DNA of 64,000 nt from Zopfochytrium polystomum (GCA_025765615.1 JAIVFJ010000272.1:1-64000), one strand, 5' to 3'. Shown: positions 33,601-45,304, counted from the first letter of the stretch. Numbers and translations are program-made. The notes: generated by a model not told the origin, from the sequence alone.

Positions 33601-34829
33601 GACATGAAAGAAGTTATCGGCACCCTTCGCAAGGGAAGGCTCCTCAAGGGCGTCCGCCGGAGCACCCTCACCAAGGTACTCAAAGCGTACAAGTACAACA
33701 TGGCCCCCACCTCGATCGACCTCGTCGCGGCCGTGCTCCGCCAGCGGCCGTTCACGCTGAAGATGGTCAGCGGCGTCGTCGACTGGCTCGAGCGCGACGC
33801 GCTGCCCCGCGCCACGCAGCGGTACCACAAGTTTATCACGCTCATGGCTAGAGAGCCGTCCAAGTTTTTGGTTCCGACTTTAGGTAATTTAACTTTTTTG
33901 CCTGTGCTGTGTTCACCACCTCAGCTATGTGAACGCACCCCGTGTTTTGCAATTTCTAACCCAAACACCAAAAAAACAAACAACCAAACAAAAAACGAAC
34001 GACCCCAGACATTGACCTGATGTGGCACACGCACCAGCTGTTCCCGAACAAGTACCGCAGCTACACGCTGAGCAACGTGCGGCAGGTGGTCAACCACGAC
34101 GACGGGGTGGACGACAAGACACTGGACGACTCGTTCGTGACGACGACCAAGCTGTGGAAGCGCCACTTTCGCGAGCAGTACTCGTACCTGAACAAGGAGT
34201 CCAAGTGGTTCCGCCGCGCCCCGCGCAGCGTGTTCCCGGCGTACGCCACCTACGCGGCGTCCCAGCTGCCCGCCGATGCGACCCACGTGAACCGCTCGGG
34301 CGCGGCGGGCGGCTGCGTCACCCACGCGGCGTCGGTGCCGCCGGCCGTGCGCCGCTCCGCGGCCGCGTACCCGATCGGCGCCCCCCCGGGGCGGGTGTCT
34401 GCTGCGGCGCTCGGTGCCGGCGGCGGCCTGGCGGGCATGGGCATGCCGCTGACGGTGCGCAACCGGTCGCGCGCACCTGGCGGCGCGTACGCGCGCGGCG
34501 TGATGGGCCCGCCGATACTGCTGGTCGGCGGCTGCTACTCGTGGGCCGTCGCCTGCGGCGGGTGGGGATACGGTTACGGATGGGGCTACGGCTGCGGATG
34601 GCATTGGGGGTGGACCCCACTCATGTGGGGCTGCGGCGGGTTCCTTGGGTGCGGCGTGTTTACGTGCGGAGGGATTGCTGGGTGCGGTGGGTTTGGCGGG
34701 TGCGGCGCTGGCGGGTGCGGCGGCGGCGGGTGCGCGGGCGGGGGTGGGTGTGGTGGTGGAGGGGGGTGCGGGGGTGGGTGCGGTGGGGGGTGTGGAGGGG
34801 GGTGTGGAGGTGGATGCGGTGGCGGGTGA
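30632..34829 (+). CDS. arrestin-like / SH3 / DUF1399 glycine-rich domain protein
   Basis: Seven exons: 30632-30808, 30941-31407, 31468-32080, 32143-32852, 32937-33342, 33441-33883 and 34009-34829. They are in frame only if one C of the run at 31,884-31,888 is ignored, giving about 1,211 residues. An arrestin-like N-terminal part (VHVELRGAANASW, LPVGETPLSFVLTLDPSSLP) is followed by an SH3-like segment (DEMTLAVGDKIIVGDVFSDG, GDRGFLPLHHI), then two DUF1399 halves, each with the signature histidine motif (DVALMWHAHMLNPLRYYEDT; DIDLMWHTHQLFPNKYRSYT), and a Gly/Cys-rich tail (34,540-34,826). A CPWC...CxxC pair between the halves may bind zinc. DUF1399 proteins in fungi and plants are poorly understood; plant GRDPs are linked to development and stress. 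Confidence 0.87.
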
Positions 34830-35408
34830 GAGAGTGTGTGGTGGTAGTTTGTGGTTGCAGGAGTGGTGCTTGCGGTGGGCGGGTTTAAGGGAGGAGGGAG
34901 AGTGCAGCAGCGAGGGTAGGTTACGCGAAAGTACGCGTGTCGGGCCCAAGCACTGCATGTATAGCGTGGCAGTCTATCCAGGGAGAAATCGAAACAACAA
35001 GACCCAATTGGAAGTCCTATTTTTTTTTTTTTGTGGTTCGAAAAAATGTTTCCCAGAACGACCACCTTTTTCTATCTATCTGTTTGTCTGTCTGTCTGTC
35101 TGTCTGTGTGTCTGTCTGCCTCTATCTGATTGACTGACTGACTGGCTGACTGACAAGGCAGGTTTTCCTTCTTCCTTCCACACCACCGAGACGGCGGCCT
35201 CGCCAAACCTGCCCAACCAACCCACCTACCCCAACCTACCTTCCCGCGACCGTCCTACCTACCCGACGACCGAACTTCCGCGACACCTACCAAAAACGTA
35301 GTCTTCGTAGATCTCCCCTCGGCTTGGGAGTCAAGGGATCCTTCGTCGCGTCAGTAGCACTCAGGCACGAACGAACGAACGAGCACTCCTCATATAACAA
35401 ACTCACAG
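34830..35408. other. intergenic
   Basis: Contains a T run (35,020-35,031), CTGT repeats (35,080-35,115) and a pyrimidine-rich stretch upstream of the ribosomal protein gene. No gene is seen. Confidence 0.35.
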
Positions 35409-36817
35409 ATGCTCGTCGCCCTGCTGCGCGCCGCCGCCGCCGCCGCCCCGTCCCGCCGCCCACCGCTCGCCGCCGCCGCCGCCGCCGCAGCAGCAGCAGC
35501 AGTGCCGGCGCCGCGTTCTGCATCAGTAGCAACAGCAGCAACAGCAGCAGCAGCTTCGGCAGCCGTTGTTGCGGCTAGTTTGCGCGTCGCCGCCGCCGCC
35601 GCCGCCCCGATCTCGTCGTTGTCGTCGTCGCGGCGGCCGACGATCCTGCGCGTCGCACGACCGATAACGCGCCAGTTCTCATCCCTCGCCATCTCCATCG
35701 CCGCGCCCATCACCACCACCACCACATCTTCGTCGAAACCCCTCGCCGCCCGCCTCGCGAAACCGAGCGACCACAACAGCACCAGCACCCGCCTCCTCCG
35801 CCGCGGCCTCCACGCGACGCCCGCCGCCGCCGCGCGCTTCCCCGTCCTCTTCGTCCGGCCGAGCCGCAAGCGCCTCGCGCGCCTCGACGAAAAAGACCTA
35901 GTCCTCGCCCACCGCATCTGGCGCCACAAGCACCGCCGCCAGCTCTCGGCCTTCAAGCAGTACCGCCGCAAGACGCTCGGCGGCTCCGTCGACAACCGCG
36001 CGCCCACCACCTCGGGGGACTCGGCCGCCGCGGGGGCGGCGGCCGCCCCGCGATCGTACACGTCGCCGTTCCGTGGCGACCGCGCCATGAAGCACTTGAT
36101 GGACCCCGCCGCGTCCCCGACCCAGGTCAAGCGCATGCGCGAGCGCCGCGACCGCCTGCGCCTGCAGAGCTTGGTCGCGTCGTCCGCGCTGCTGGGCCTG
36201 CCCGGCCGCAAGAAGAAGGCCCGGGTCGGAGAGGGGCTGATGCCCGACGTGCCGCCGGCCAGGGTCAAACCGTTCTTGGCCGGCGCCGCCGCGCGCGTCG
36301 GCGGGCTCGCCGAGACCGGGTCGGCGGCCATGGCGGCAGCGGCCGCCGCAAAGGCAAAGGCGTCGGCCGCGGCCGCGGCGAGGCGGGGAGCGGGGGGTGC
36401 GGGGGCAGCAGCTGTGGATAGCGCCGCCGAGTCGGCGATCGGCAGGCCGCTGCCGATCGTGCCGCACGACCTGCACGGCACGTTTGCGGCGCACCGCGAG
36501 GCGCTCGACGCCGCCATGGCGGCCGAGAAGAAGGCCGCCGCCGACGCCGCCGACGCCGCCGCGGGCATTGTCAGCGCGGAGACGCTCGCCGCCGAGCGCG
36601 CGTCGTCCGTGCGCGATCATCGTCAGGTCGGGGCGGCGGCGGCGGGGTCGTCGGCGGGGTCGTCGGCGGGGATTCTCGGCGCAGAGGACTCGGCGGCCGC
36701 GGCCGCGGCGGCGTCCGAGACCGGGTCCGGTAAACGCGCCGCCGGGCCGCAGCGCCTGGCCGTGCCCGCGGACACGCTGGCGGCCGTGACGGCGTCGGCG
36801 GGGCCGTCTTCGACTGA

Positions 36818-36867
<50 letters not shown>

Positions 36868-37634
36868 TGCCGCGCGTGCCCGCCGAGCTGCTGCGCGACG
36901 GCTTGGACGCCGAGGCGGTGGCGCGCAAGATCCCGTCGCGCGCCGGCGGGCTCGTGGGGTTCCGGCTCGGCGTCACGGCGGCCGAGATGCGCAAGATTGT
37001 CGTCGACGTGCCCGCGGCGCTGGTCAACGACGACATGCACCGCATGCCCGACGCCGGCGCCGGCGGCGACTCGCCCGGGTCGGCCGCCGCGGGTGTTCTC
37101 GGCGTCGGCCCGCTAATGAACCAGCCGCGCCAACAGAACCAGCCCTACGCGCGCCCCAGCGACACCCGCGCGTCCGAGCAAGCCGAACTGGTCCGCCGCG
37201 TCGTGGCGCTCGAGAACGCGTCGGCGCCCGAGATCAACAAGTGGAACCGCGCGCGCGTCGTCGAGCTGTTTGGCAGACGGCCCTTTGACACGGGCAGCCC
37301 CGAGGTCCAGGTGGCGGTGCTGACGGTCAAGATGGACGCCATGCGGCGGCACCTCGAGAGGAACCGGAAGGACACGTCCACGAAGAGGCGGTTGCAGGCT
37401 GTGCAGTCGAAGAGGATGAGCATGCTCAAGTATTTGAGGCGGAAGGTGAGTTTGAGGGGAGGGCGTGTGTGTGTGTGTGTGTCGCGGTTTTGAAACCTTA
37501 GGTGCTGTACTGACAAAAAAAAAAAAAAAAAACCCCCCGGGCAAAAAAACACACAAATCCAGAACCTGCCGCGGTTCGTCGAGACGTGCCGCGCGCTCGG
37601 GATCGCGCCCGAGTTAGTGACGGTGACGGTGTGA
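35409..37634 (+). CDS. MRPS28: mitochondrial small-subunit ribosomal protein uS15m
   Basis: Two exons, 35409-37445 and 37563-37634, give 702 residues. The uS15 domain is at the C-terminus (about 600-702): NKWNRARVVELFGRRPFDTG, SPEVQVAVLTVKMDAMRRHL, TSTKRRLQAVQSKRMSMLKY, LRRK, then after the intron NLPRFVETCRALGIAP. These match the helices that contact small-subunit rRNA. The first 600 residues are extremely Ala-rich, with a basic N-terminus suited to mitochondrial import, and a 17-residue poly-Ser run. Bacterial uS15 is about 89 residues and yeast Mrps28 about 286, so this extension is exceptional. Gene symbol follows the yeast name. Confidence 0.9.
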
Positions 37635-38032
37635 TGACGCTTTTTCGATCCGACTTGGTGGTTTGCCCTCCCCTCCCCTCTCTTTTTTTTTTTTTTTTTT
37701 TTTTCCCCCTTTTTCTTTCCAGGAATGGATGTTTTGTCTTGCTTGTTGGGTTGGTGGTTGGGTTGGGTTGATTGGTTGGTTGATGGTGGTTGTCGTTGTT
37801 GTTTGGGTGGCGGGTCTTTGGGAAGCGGCCCAGAGGGAGAGAGGAGGGAGGGGACAAGGGATGATGAAGGGGGGGGGGGTGGGATCTGTCTCTCTGTGAC
37901 GCGTGGTGTTTGTTTGTTGGAATGAAAAGACGCGCCTTTGGAGATGTGTTTAGGGGGTGCGAAGGTGTGCTTCGCCACAAGGGGTGGCGAAGGGAACCAA
38001 GAGAGGAAAAAAAAAACAAAAGGGGAAGAGAA

Positions 38033-38065
<33 letters not shown>

Positions 38066-38352
38066 CACGGACTCGGAGAAAGAAATATAGAGGAAGCCAA
38101 GAGCAGCAACTTGCCCCTTCGCAAGAAACATCACTCGCTTGTGGGTGGTGAGTACGGAATATTTCATCCCACCCAAAGGCCGGCAATGGACCGGGAGGAG
38201 GGACCTATCCCTTTTTTTTTTTTTTTTTTTTTTTTTTGTCTTCGTTTCCACAGGAATCGGCTCGTCGTTTCAATTTCGATTTGCCATGTTGACATAGTGG
38301 ACCAAAAATTAAACACTAGGGATGCTTGTTGACTTTTCAGCATCCTTGCCGG

Positions 38353-38383
<31 letters not shown>

Positions 38384-38889
38384 TTGAAGAAAAAGTTGAA
38401 AAAAAAAATTACTGAAGAGTGTAGTAGGTCAGAAAAAAAAGATACATGGAGAGCGTGGCAGGCCATGTGGAGAGTTACCAATGATGGTCTGCTTGCTTGG
38501 GTCAGGGTTGGAAAGAAAGAGAGAGCGAGAGTGAGTGTGTGTGGGAGGAGAGATTGTGTGTGTGTGTGTGTGTGTCAACCCCTCCTCTGCAGTGAGACAG
38601 TCGCCAAGGACTGAAAGACCAACAGGGAGACAGACAGACAGAGGCACAGACGATAAAGAGCCGACAGTGAAACAGAGAGCCAAGAGCAGGAAAGGTGACG
38701 GAGGGAGAGAGGGATAGATGTGGAGAGAGAGAGACAGAGATACATTCACAGGAGAAGAGACCGAGAGAGGGGAAAATTTTTTTTGAGTCATGGGGAGCTC
38801 TCACCCCTGAGACTCTAGTGGGGGGGCTGCCACCCCCCTCAACCCCCTTGCTCAAAAGAGAGACTGCAGATGATTCCATAATTTTTCCA

Positions 38890-39060
38890 CCAACAGCCAA
38901 CACACGGAGTCAGAGACAGCGAGCAAGACAGACAACTTGTTGATTGCCTGTTGACTGCCACTCCCAGAGATGGGGAGGAAGACAGACAACCCGTTGACAT
39001 CCACTCAGATAGACAGACAGCCTGTTGACTTTCTTCCTTTTGAATTTTGCTGCCCCTTTC
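38890..39060 (+). repeat. diverged repeat, copy 1
   Basis: Contains GGAGTCAGAGACAGCGAGCA followed by GACAGACAACTTGTTGA and TGTTGACTGCCACTCCCAGA, ending with a CTTTCTTCCTTTTGAATTT block. It matches 39,585-39,725 with small changes and an extra internal segment. Confidence 0.65.
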
Positions 39061-39442
39061 AGAGAGTGACAACTCATTGATTGATGGAAACAACAGCCCA
39101 GTTGACTTTGCAAAAGCATAAACAGAAAAAAGTATTTTAGTTGGGGCGGCAGCCACCCCCTGCTTCTCCTTATGAGTTGGTGGCGACATTCGCGCCAGTT
39201 CCCATGACGCCCACTTTGGTCTCCTTGAGTGGAACACAGCAGCATTGTAACGCAGAGAGAGAGGGAGAGAGAGAGAGAGAGACAGGCAGAGAGAGAGCAG
39301 AAGCTGACAGACAGGCCCACCTTGGTCATGTGCGTCCCTCCACCTCTGCATGCGTCTTTCTTTTGAATCTGCTGTGGTGAAATAGCATTTTAGTTGGCTC
39401 GGCCCCCCACTGACCCATATTGATGGTAACGCAAAAGAGAGT

Positions 39443-39563
<121 letters not shown>

Positions 39564-39584
39564 CAGACGATTTATTCCATTCCC

Positions 39585-39725
39585 ATCAACAGCCAACCAA
39601 CATACTGAGTCAGAGACAGAGAGCAAGACAGACAACTTGTTGACTTCCTGTTGACTGCCACTCCCAGAGACAGGGAGGTTGACAGACAACCTGTTGACTT
39701 TCTTCCTTTTTAATTTCGCTGCTGT
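39585..39725 (+). repeat. diverged repeat, copy 2
   Basis: Second copy of the unit at 38,890-39,060 (TGAGTCAGAGACAGAGAGCA, GACAGACAACTTGTTGACTT, CTTTCTTCCTTTTTAATTT). The two copies are separated by GA microsatellites, which suggests an older tandem duplication of about 0.7 kb. Confidence 0.65.
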
Positions 39726-40074
39726 GTTTCGATTGGCCACCAAAGAAAAAAATTAACCCTCCCCAACTCGACCCCCCCGCCCCTTACTCCACTAATGCAA
39801 TTAGAAAATGAGTTTACGGAGTGGACAGCAGGAGGAGAGAGAGAAAGAGAGAAACGGAGAGGCAGAGAGAGAGGAGAGAGAGACAAAGAAGGGGGAGAGA
39901 GAGAGAGATAGACAGACACACAGACAGACTTACAGATAAAGAGACAGCAGGAGAGAGACAGACAGACAGGCAGACAGAGACGGACCTGTCAATCTGTCTG
40001 TCAGTCTCTCTGTCATGACATGTCTGTATGTCTCTCTGGAGCATTTTTGGATGTCGCTTTCACTGTGGGCCACG

Positions 40075-40345
40075 GCTCTGGATCCCCAGCTACCATTTTT
40101 GATTTGTTCTTACTGGGAGTTGTGGGTTTCATTTTCGGCTCCCTTTTTTTGGGATTTAGAGATACCATTTTCATTGATTTGGGTGCTCGAGATCCCATTT
40201 TTCTTGTTGCATTGGCTCCCATTTTCATGTAAAATGGTAGCTGGCTGACACAAAGAGCTTCGCAGCTCCATTTTTCTGGATGTTGACATCATGGCTAAAT
40301 CTGCCAGATTTACAGTAAGGCCCAAGGATGGGGTCCCATTTCTAC
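40075..40345 (+). repeat. short interspersed CCATTTT repeat cluster
   Basis: The word CCATTTT (with C/A and C/T variants) recurs at roughly 30-50-base spacing between 40,090 and 40,345, often after a GATCCC or GCTCCC. It looks like a decayed minisatellite. No coding content. Confidence 0.35.
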
Positions 40346-41470
40346 CCCTATTTTAGCCAGGGCTCAGAATTGTCGGAAATAGAACCGTCTTATTCCATTT
40401 ATTTATATTCTGCCATTGTACATCCCCAACTGGACCACAGTCCAATATCCACCCCATTCAGTGTTGCTCTTGTTCCAGGTCTTCCAGCTGGCACTGCTGA
40501 AGTTTTTGTTTCCTTTATCTAGCTTCCTATCAGGGAAACAAAGGAAATGTTAAAATTATGCAGATGAAACTGTGCATGTACTGCTGTTTCCAACACTTCC
40601 AAAGAAACACAAACTCTGACGAAGAAAAATCTGGTTAAATTCTGCCAAGCGCCAATCACATCACTGCTGTATGCCTCATACCAACTCCCAGTTTCTGGGC
40701 CTCCATCTTGGCATGCTTCTCATTGCTCTTACTCTGAATAGCTGAACCGATGAGTATTGAATTAAGGGTGCTTCTTGGCCAACTATAACATTGTGTGTTA
40801 TTATTGTTTCCCGTTGGTAATTTGCACTCATACCTCTGAAACGGTTGCATTGGCCCCTTCCATTTCCTGGTGGTTGAATGTTTCACCACAATCAAGGTGG
40901 TTAATAACTGCCTTACAAACATCACACTGTGCAACTCATGATTGGTTTTTCACAACAGTATGAGATTCCTAATCTCGTGGGCCATTGAGCTGTTGAGGTC
41001 TCTTTAAAAGCTCTTCCTTGACTAGTTCATTGGTTTTACCTTTACATATAGTGGCCCCCCATCAATCACAAACAACCACTCTATTCCTATTTTTGAATAC
41101 TTATTCTTACTTTCAAAATTACATTTAAATTATTTAATGTTGCAACGTATTGTTCAGAATTTATATATATTCCTTGAGACATGAATTTTGAATGGAATAA
41201 ATTATATAGAGAGTGAATCGCTTCTGAAACAATGCTATTTATTTCAAAAACAGATTGAAATCTAGAATCATTTGAAATAAAACGTTTTCAACTTGTGATA
41301 TAAGAATTTTGTTCAATTGATAACCCCGTTGTAGCTTTTTGTGATACGTCCATTCTTAGGTATTTTGCTTAAAATTCTAAGATTTATAAATAGTACATCG
41401 TTTACACTTGTCATTAATATACTTACTGTAAGTCCAGAATCAAAAATTGAAAAGTTGCTGTTGTGTATAA
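40346..41470. other. unassigned, increasingly AT-rich
   Basis: No gene recognised. From about 41,080 the composition drops to a very low GC level (for example 41,101-41,160), marking the left side of the viral-like island. Confidence 0.4.
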
Positions 41471-41476
41471 TATTAA

Positions 41477-41995
41477 ATGGAGAGAAAAATCTTCCTCGAG
41501 AAAAGTATCGAATATGCTCAGAAACAAATTCAATATATAATTGACAAAAAAAAAGGAACAAATCTTGATCAAAAAGAACATGAACAATTAATGAATGAAA
41601 AGAATGATCTCGTAGAATCGTTGAAAAAATTGACTACAGAACTCAAGACATCAAAAAAAGAAGAACGTATAAGTAAAGATGGAGACAAAGCAGCAAACAA
41701 AGTTGATAATATGGAATATAAATCAGCTCTAAAACGCGGTAAAGCTGATGCAGATGCTTGAATAAAGAAAAAAGAACAACGCGAGCATCTTAAACAGCAA
41801 CATACAGAATTTATACAATATGAAGAAAATTATCACAAATACGATAGTAAAGAATATCCTGGAAAATTATACTTGCACGACGATATTCTAAAAAATTATG
41901 GTCTTTGTCCTTTTATAAGAATTGACCTTAATCCAACTAACGCGGATGAACTTTTAAGTAAGCGTATTGAATGGACATCAAACAACGAATGTTAA
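41477..41995 (+). pseudogene. AT-rich coiled-coil ORF, giant-virus-like, one in-frame stop
   Basis: A Lys/Glu-rich frame begins at ATG 41,477 (MERKIFLEKSIEYAQKQIQY), runs to a TGA at 41,759-41,761, and continues in the same frame to a TAA at 41,993-41,995 (PGKLYLHDDILKNYGLCPFI, IRIDLNPTNADELLSKRIEW). It is predicted to be a coiled coil in its first half. A and T at third positions and heavy Lys/Ile/Asn use differ sharply from the GC-rich host genes nearby. The family is not recognised; the neighbour at 42-43.6 kb is virus-like. I infer a viral origin and decay by one nonsense change. Confidence 0.5.
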
Positions 41996-41999
41996 TAAT

Positions 42000-43640
42000 A
42001 CCAACTTTATCTCAGTGAACGCAGTTGTTACAAAAAGCTACAATTACTAATTTCGTGAATGCGTTTGGAACAGTTGGATCACAAGTTGTTTCTACTTAAG
42101 TTGTTACAGATGGTACCACAGGAAATCTATTCAACACCAACTTTACCAGCACCAACGCTGTTATTACAAACGTAAACAACACCAATTTTACCAGCACAAA
42201 TGCTGTTATTTCGTTTTCAACTCTAGGATTACTGAATGTTACTGACATCAGTACGGGTACTCTTGCTGTTGATGGCGTTGCACTTCTTCATTTTGGTGCT
42301 ACTCTTGGTTCTATTCTTGTGACTGGAGAATCTGTGCTCGTTGGTAACACTACTACTGGTGCTTTGAATATTAGTTCTACAATTGATGTCGCAGACAGTG
42401 CTGATATTTCTGCTCTCGTCGTTGAAGGAGGTGTCAATATTAAAATGAATCTATTTGTTGCTGGTCCAGGAATGAAAATTCCAGCTGGTGACACCGCGTC
42501 AAGACCATCTGATCCTCTTCAAGGTTTTATTCGATACAACACTGAATACTCTCAATTTGAAGGATTTGGTGCAGGAGATGCATGGGGATCACTAGGCGGT
42601 GTTTCTGATATTGCTCAAACTACAAAGATCATTGCATCTGCTTCACCTGGAATTACTGACGGAAATTTGTACTTTTACAATGCTGATAGTGAAACTATGC
42701 GTCAAAACAGTGCAGGAAACATTGGTATTCACACTACCGCTCCAAATTACACTGTTGATGTTATCGGGACCCTCGGTGCATCTCAGGGAATTACTACTGG
42801 TAGCCTTAATGTGACTGGTGCATCTCTTCTTCATGCTGGTGTTACAACTGGTGTATTACTTGTTACTGGTGAATCACAATTAATCGGATCCGTTACCGTC
42901 CGTTACAACTGGCTCAATACATGTTACTAGCTCTGCACAATTTGATACGACTGTTGGTATCACGGGAGATACCATTATTTCAAGCACAACTGAAAGCACT
43001 AGCTCTACTTCTGGTGCTCCTATCGTTGGAGGGGGTGTTGGTATTGGTAGCGGCCTTAATGTTTTCGGTAATGCTACAGTTGTTGGTGATCTTACAGTTC
43101 TTGGTGTTACATCAACTATTGATACTGAAACTGGACTTATCAAAGATAACTTACTTGTTCTTAACAGTGGCCCAGCAGGTCTTGCTGATGGTGGAATTCT
43201 TGTCAAACGTTACGATGATCCTAATGCAACGGCTGGACCTTCAAGTTATGCAGGTCTTTTCTACAAAGACGCTACTGGTGAATACACATTTGCACACACT
43301 CAAAGCGATCCAGGAAATGCCCCTGTTGTTATTGATCAACTACTACCTATCCGCGCTGATTATCTCGGGTTAAATAGCACTGTTGATGCTACAGGCGTTG
43401 GAACAGGTGGAGCCCTTACTGTGTTGGGAGGAGCTGCTATTTCTAAACACTATTTGTCGGCGGTGACACTGTTATTTCTGGAGCACTTACGGCTGTCTCG
43501 TTTGCTGTAGGTGATCTTACTGCTACAAATAGTATTTGAACATCAAGCTATACTAGACCCAGCTATTACAAGTCCAACAGATATTGTTGATTTTTATTTC
43601 GATAGCTCTACCACAAGTACGTTCAAAGCATTAATTGGTG
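42000..43640 (+). pseudogene. giant-virus (NCLDV)-like fibre/repeat protein relic
   Basis: Plus-strand frames give a low-complexity beta-rich protein: repeats of NTNFTSTNAVI (about 42,135-42,210), then GVNIKMNLFVAGPGMKIPAG, GFIRYNTEYSQFEGFGAGDA, WGSLGGVSD, NVTGASLLHAGVTTG, GAPIVGGGVGIGSGLNVFGN, NLLVLNSGPAGLADGGILVK. From memory such segments are typical of fibre-like or structural proteins encoded by Mimiviridae/Klosneuvirus-type giant viruses and some phage tail proteins. Frames change at about 42,040, 42,895 and 43,470, so it is not intact. Codon use is AT-leaning. I infer an endogenous viral element, not a host gene. The database match was not run. Confidence 0.6.
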
Positions 43641-43689
43641 TAAGTGTGAGAACCCAAGTCCTGGAAACGAGAGAGCCAAGTCCTTTCTT

Positions 43690-45158
43690 CGTTAAGGCAA
43701 GTTGGGAAGGTCCCGTTTGTTAATTCCGTTCACATTCCAAGTGGAGATGTTCAGTGAAGGCTTCCACTTGGGCTCTACAAACACAGGTGGTTTTGGTGGT
43801 GGACGTCGAATGCGAGTGAGAGCATGGCATAACAGGGTCTGGTTCAATGTTTGCAGGGCGGGCATCAGCAGCTGCACGGAGACTTTCCATCTCCTGGTGC
43901 TGTTGCATAAACAGAGATTGGTACATAGTATCAAGGTGACCCAAGCCAGGGAACTCAGGGTCGGCAAGGGGAGAAGGCTCCTTATTGAGTACCTCTTTTT
44001 TTGCTCCATCCCCTGTTCTGATGGTTGTGGGGTAGGCAAAATAGACGTGTTGTCCTCCTCTGGAGGGACATTTTCGTGAGAACGAGCAGCAGGCCCAAGG
44101 AAGACTCGGGAGAGGGCGTCAGCTACGACGTTCTTTTTACCGGAGACATGAACAAGTTCAATGTCATAGTCAGAGAGCTGGTAAGCCCAGCGGGCAAAGC
44201 GTCCAGTAAGTGGTGCTTTCTTAAACAGCTGCAGGAGTGGTGTGTGGTCTGTTTCGACAATGAATGACTGACCAAACAGGTAGTGCTCAAAGGTGTCAAC
44301 AGCCCACACAATAGCAAGACCTTCACGATCGTGAGTCCAATAGCGAGTCTCAGCATCAGCAAGAACGCGGGAAGCAAAAGCAACAGGTTTCGCTTCTCTC
44401 GGTTATGGGGTTCCTGTGGGTCCACAATGTAAAGGGCAGCGCCGAGGGCATAGCCTGAGGCGTCGACTTCAATGAGGAGCTTATCCCCTTTCTGTGGGAT
44501 AGAGAGAATTGTATTGACTTTCAACTCTTTGCGGACAAGGTTGAAGGCCTCGTCCTGACGCTCTGTCCAAACAAATGGAAGTTTGTGGGATAACAGATCG
44601 TTTAAAGGTTGAACCTTATCTGAATAGTTTGGGATGAAACGCTTAAAGTAGTTGGCGAATCCCAAGAACTGCTGAAGCTGGTTCAAAGTCTTCGGCACCG
44701 GGTACTGGTCGAGTTCAACCATTTTAGCAGGGTCTTTGCAGAGACCTGCCTGGGAGACACGATGTCTGAGGAATGGGAGATCCAAGTGGAACAGATTGCA
44801 CTTGGAGGGTTTCAACTTCAGGTTGTACTGTGAGAAACGCGCGAAGACACCTTCAAGGTGCTCAAAGTGTTCATTGAGTGTTTTGGAGTACACAACAACA
44901 TCATCTACATACACCATGCAGTATAACCACTTGATGCCAGCAAGAACATGATCCATCGCAAAGTTGGGGGGCTATTACAAAGGCCGAAGGGCATGACTTT
45001 AAACTCAAAGAGGCCTTGCGAAGATATAAACGCCATTTTGTGGCGATCCTCTTCTTTAACAGGGATTTGCCAGAAGCCACTGAGCAAATCCATGGCACTA
45101 AAGATGCATTTGTTACTAATTGCGTCAAAGACTTCCTCAATTCAGGGGAGTGGATATC
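43690..45158 (-). pseudogene. second Ty3/gypsy element, RT-RNaseH relic
   Basis: Minus strand from 45,158: reverse transcriptase pieces MDLLSGFWQIPVKEEDRHKM, FKVMPFGLCNSPPTLRW and WLYCMVYVDDVVVYSKTLNE (catalytic YVDD), then CNLFHLDLPFLRHRVSQAG, LDQYPVPKTLNQLQQFLGFA and RNase H (LLIEVDASGYALGAALY; FGQSFIVETDHTPLLQLFKK; DIELVHVSGKKNVVADALSR). After RNase H the frame holds LNISTWNVNGINKRD, which resembles the start of an EEP nuclease. Several frameshifts. The upstream part is cut by the LTR at 45,159, so the chromovirus inserted into, or was joined onto, this copy. It is only distantly like the 45-62 kb element. Confidence 0.8.
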
Positions 45159-45176
45159 TGTTATGAATCACCCTCT

Positions 45177-45241
45177 GGAAACCTCTGGAACCTTCTAGAA
45201 CATTCCTTCATGGAACCTTGTGGAACCTTCTGGAACCTTCT
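45177..45241 (+). promoter_or_regulatory. two heat-shock-element arrays in the LTR
   Basis: Array 1 (45,177-45,206) is six consecutive 5-bp units in phase: GAA, CTC, GAA, TTC, GAA, TTC. Array 2 (45,212-45,241) reads GAA, TTG, GAA, TTC, GAA, TTC. Three or more alternating nGAAn/nTTCn units are the recognised binding pattern of heat-shock factor (HSF). They lie about 110-175 bp upstream of the TATA box. The same arrays occur in the 3' LTR and in the truncated copy at 24.6-24.9 kb. Confidence 0.75.
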
Positions 45242-45304
45242 TTGCTTTCCTGACTTGTCTTGTTGTCATTGGTATCATTGGTATCATTGTATTACTAATT
45301 GCTC

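Noticed and set aside
35390..37045. Minus-strand frames of 140-392 codons over the uS15m gene
   Set aside because: Antisense of an Ala-rich GC-rich exon; the plus strand has the recognisable ribosomal domain.
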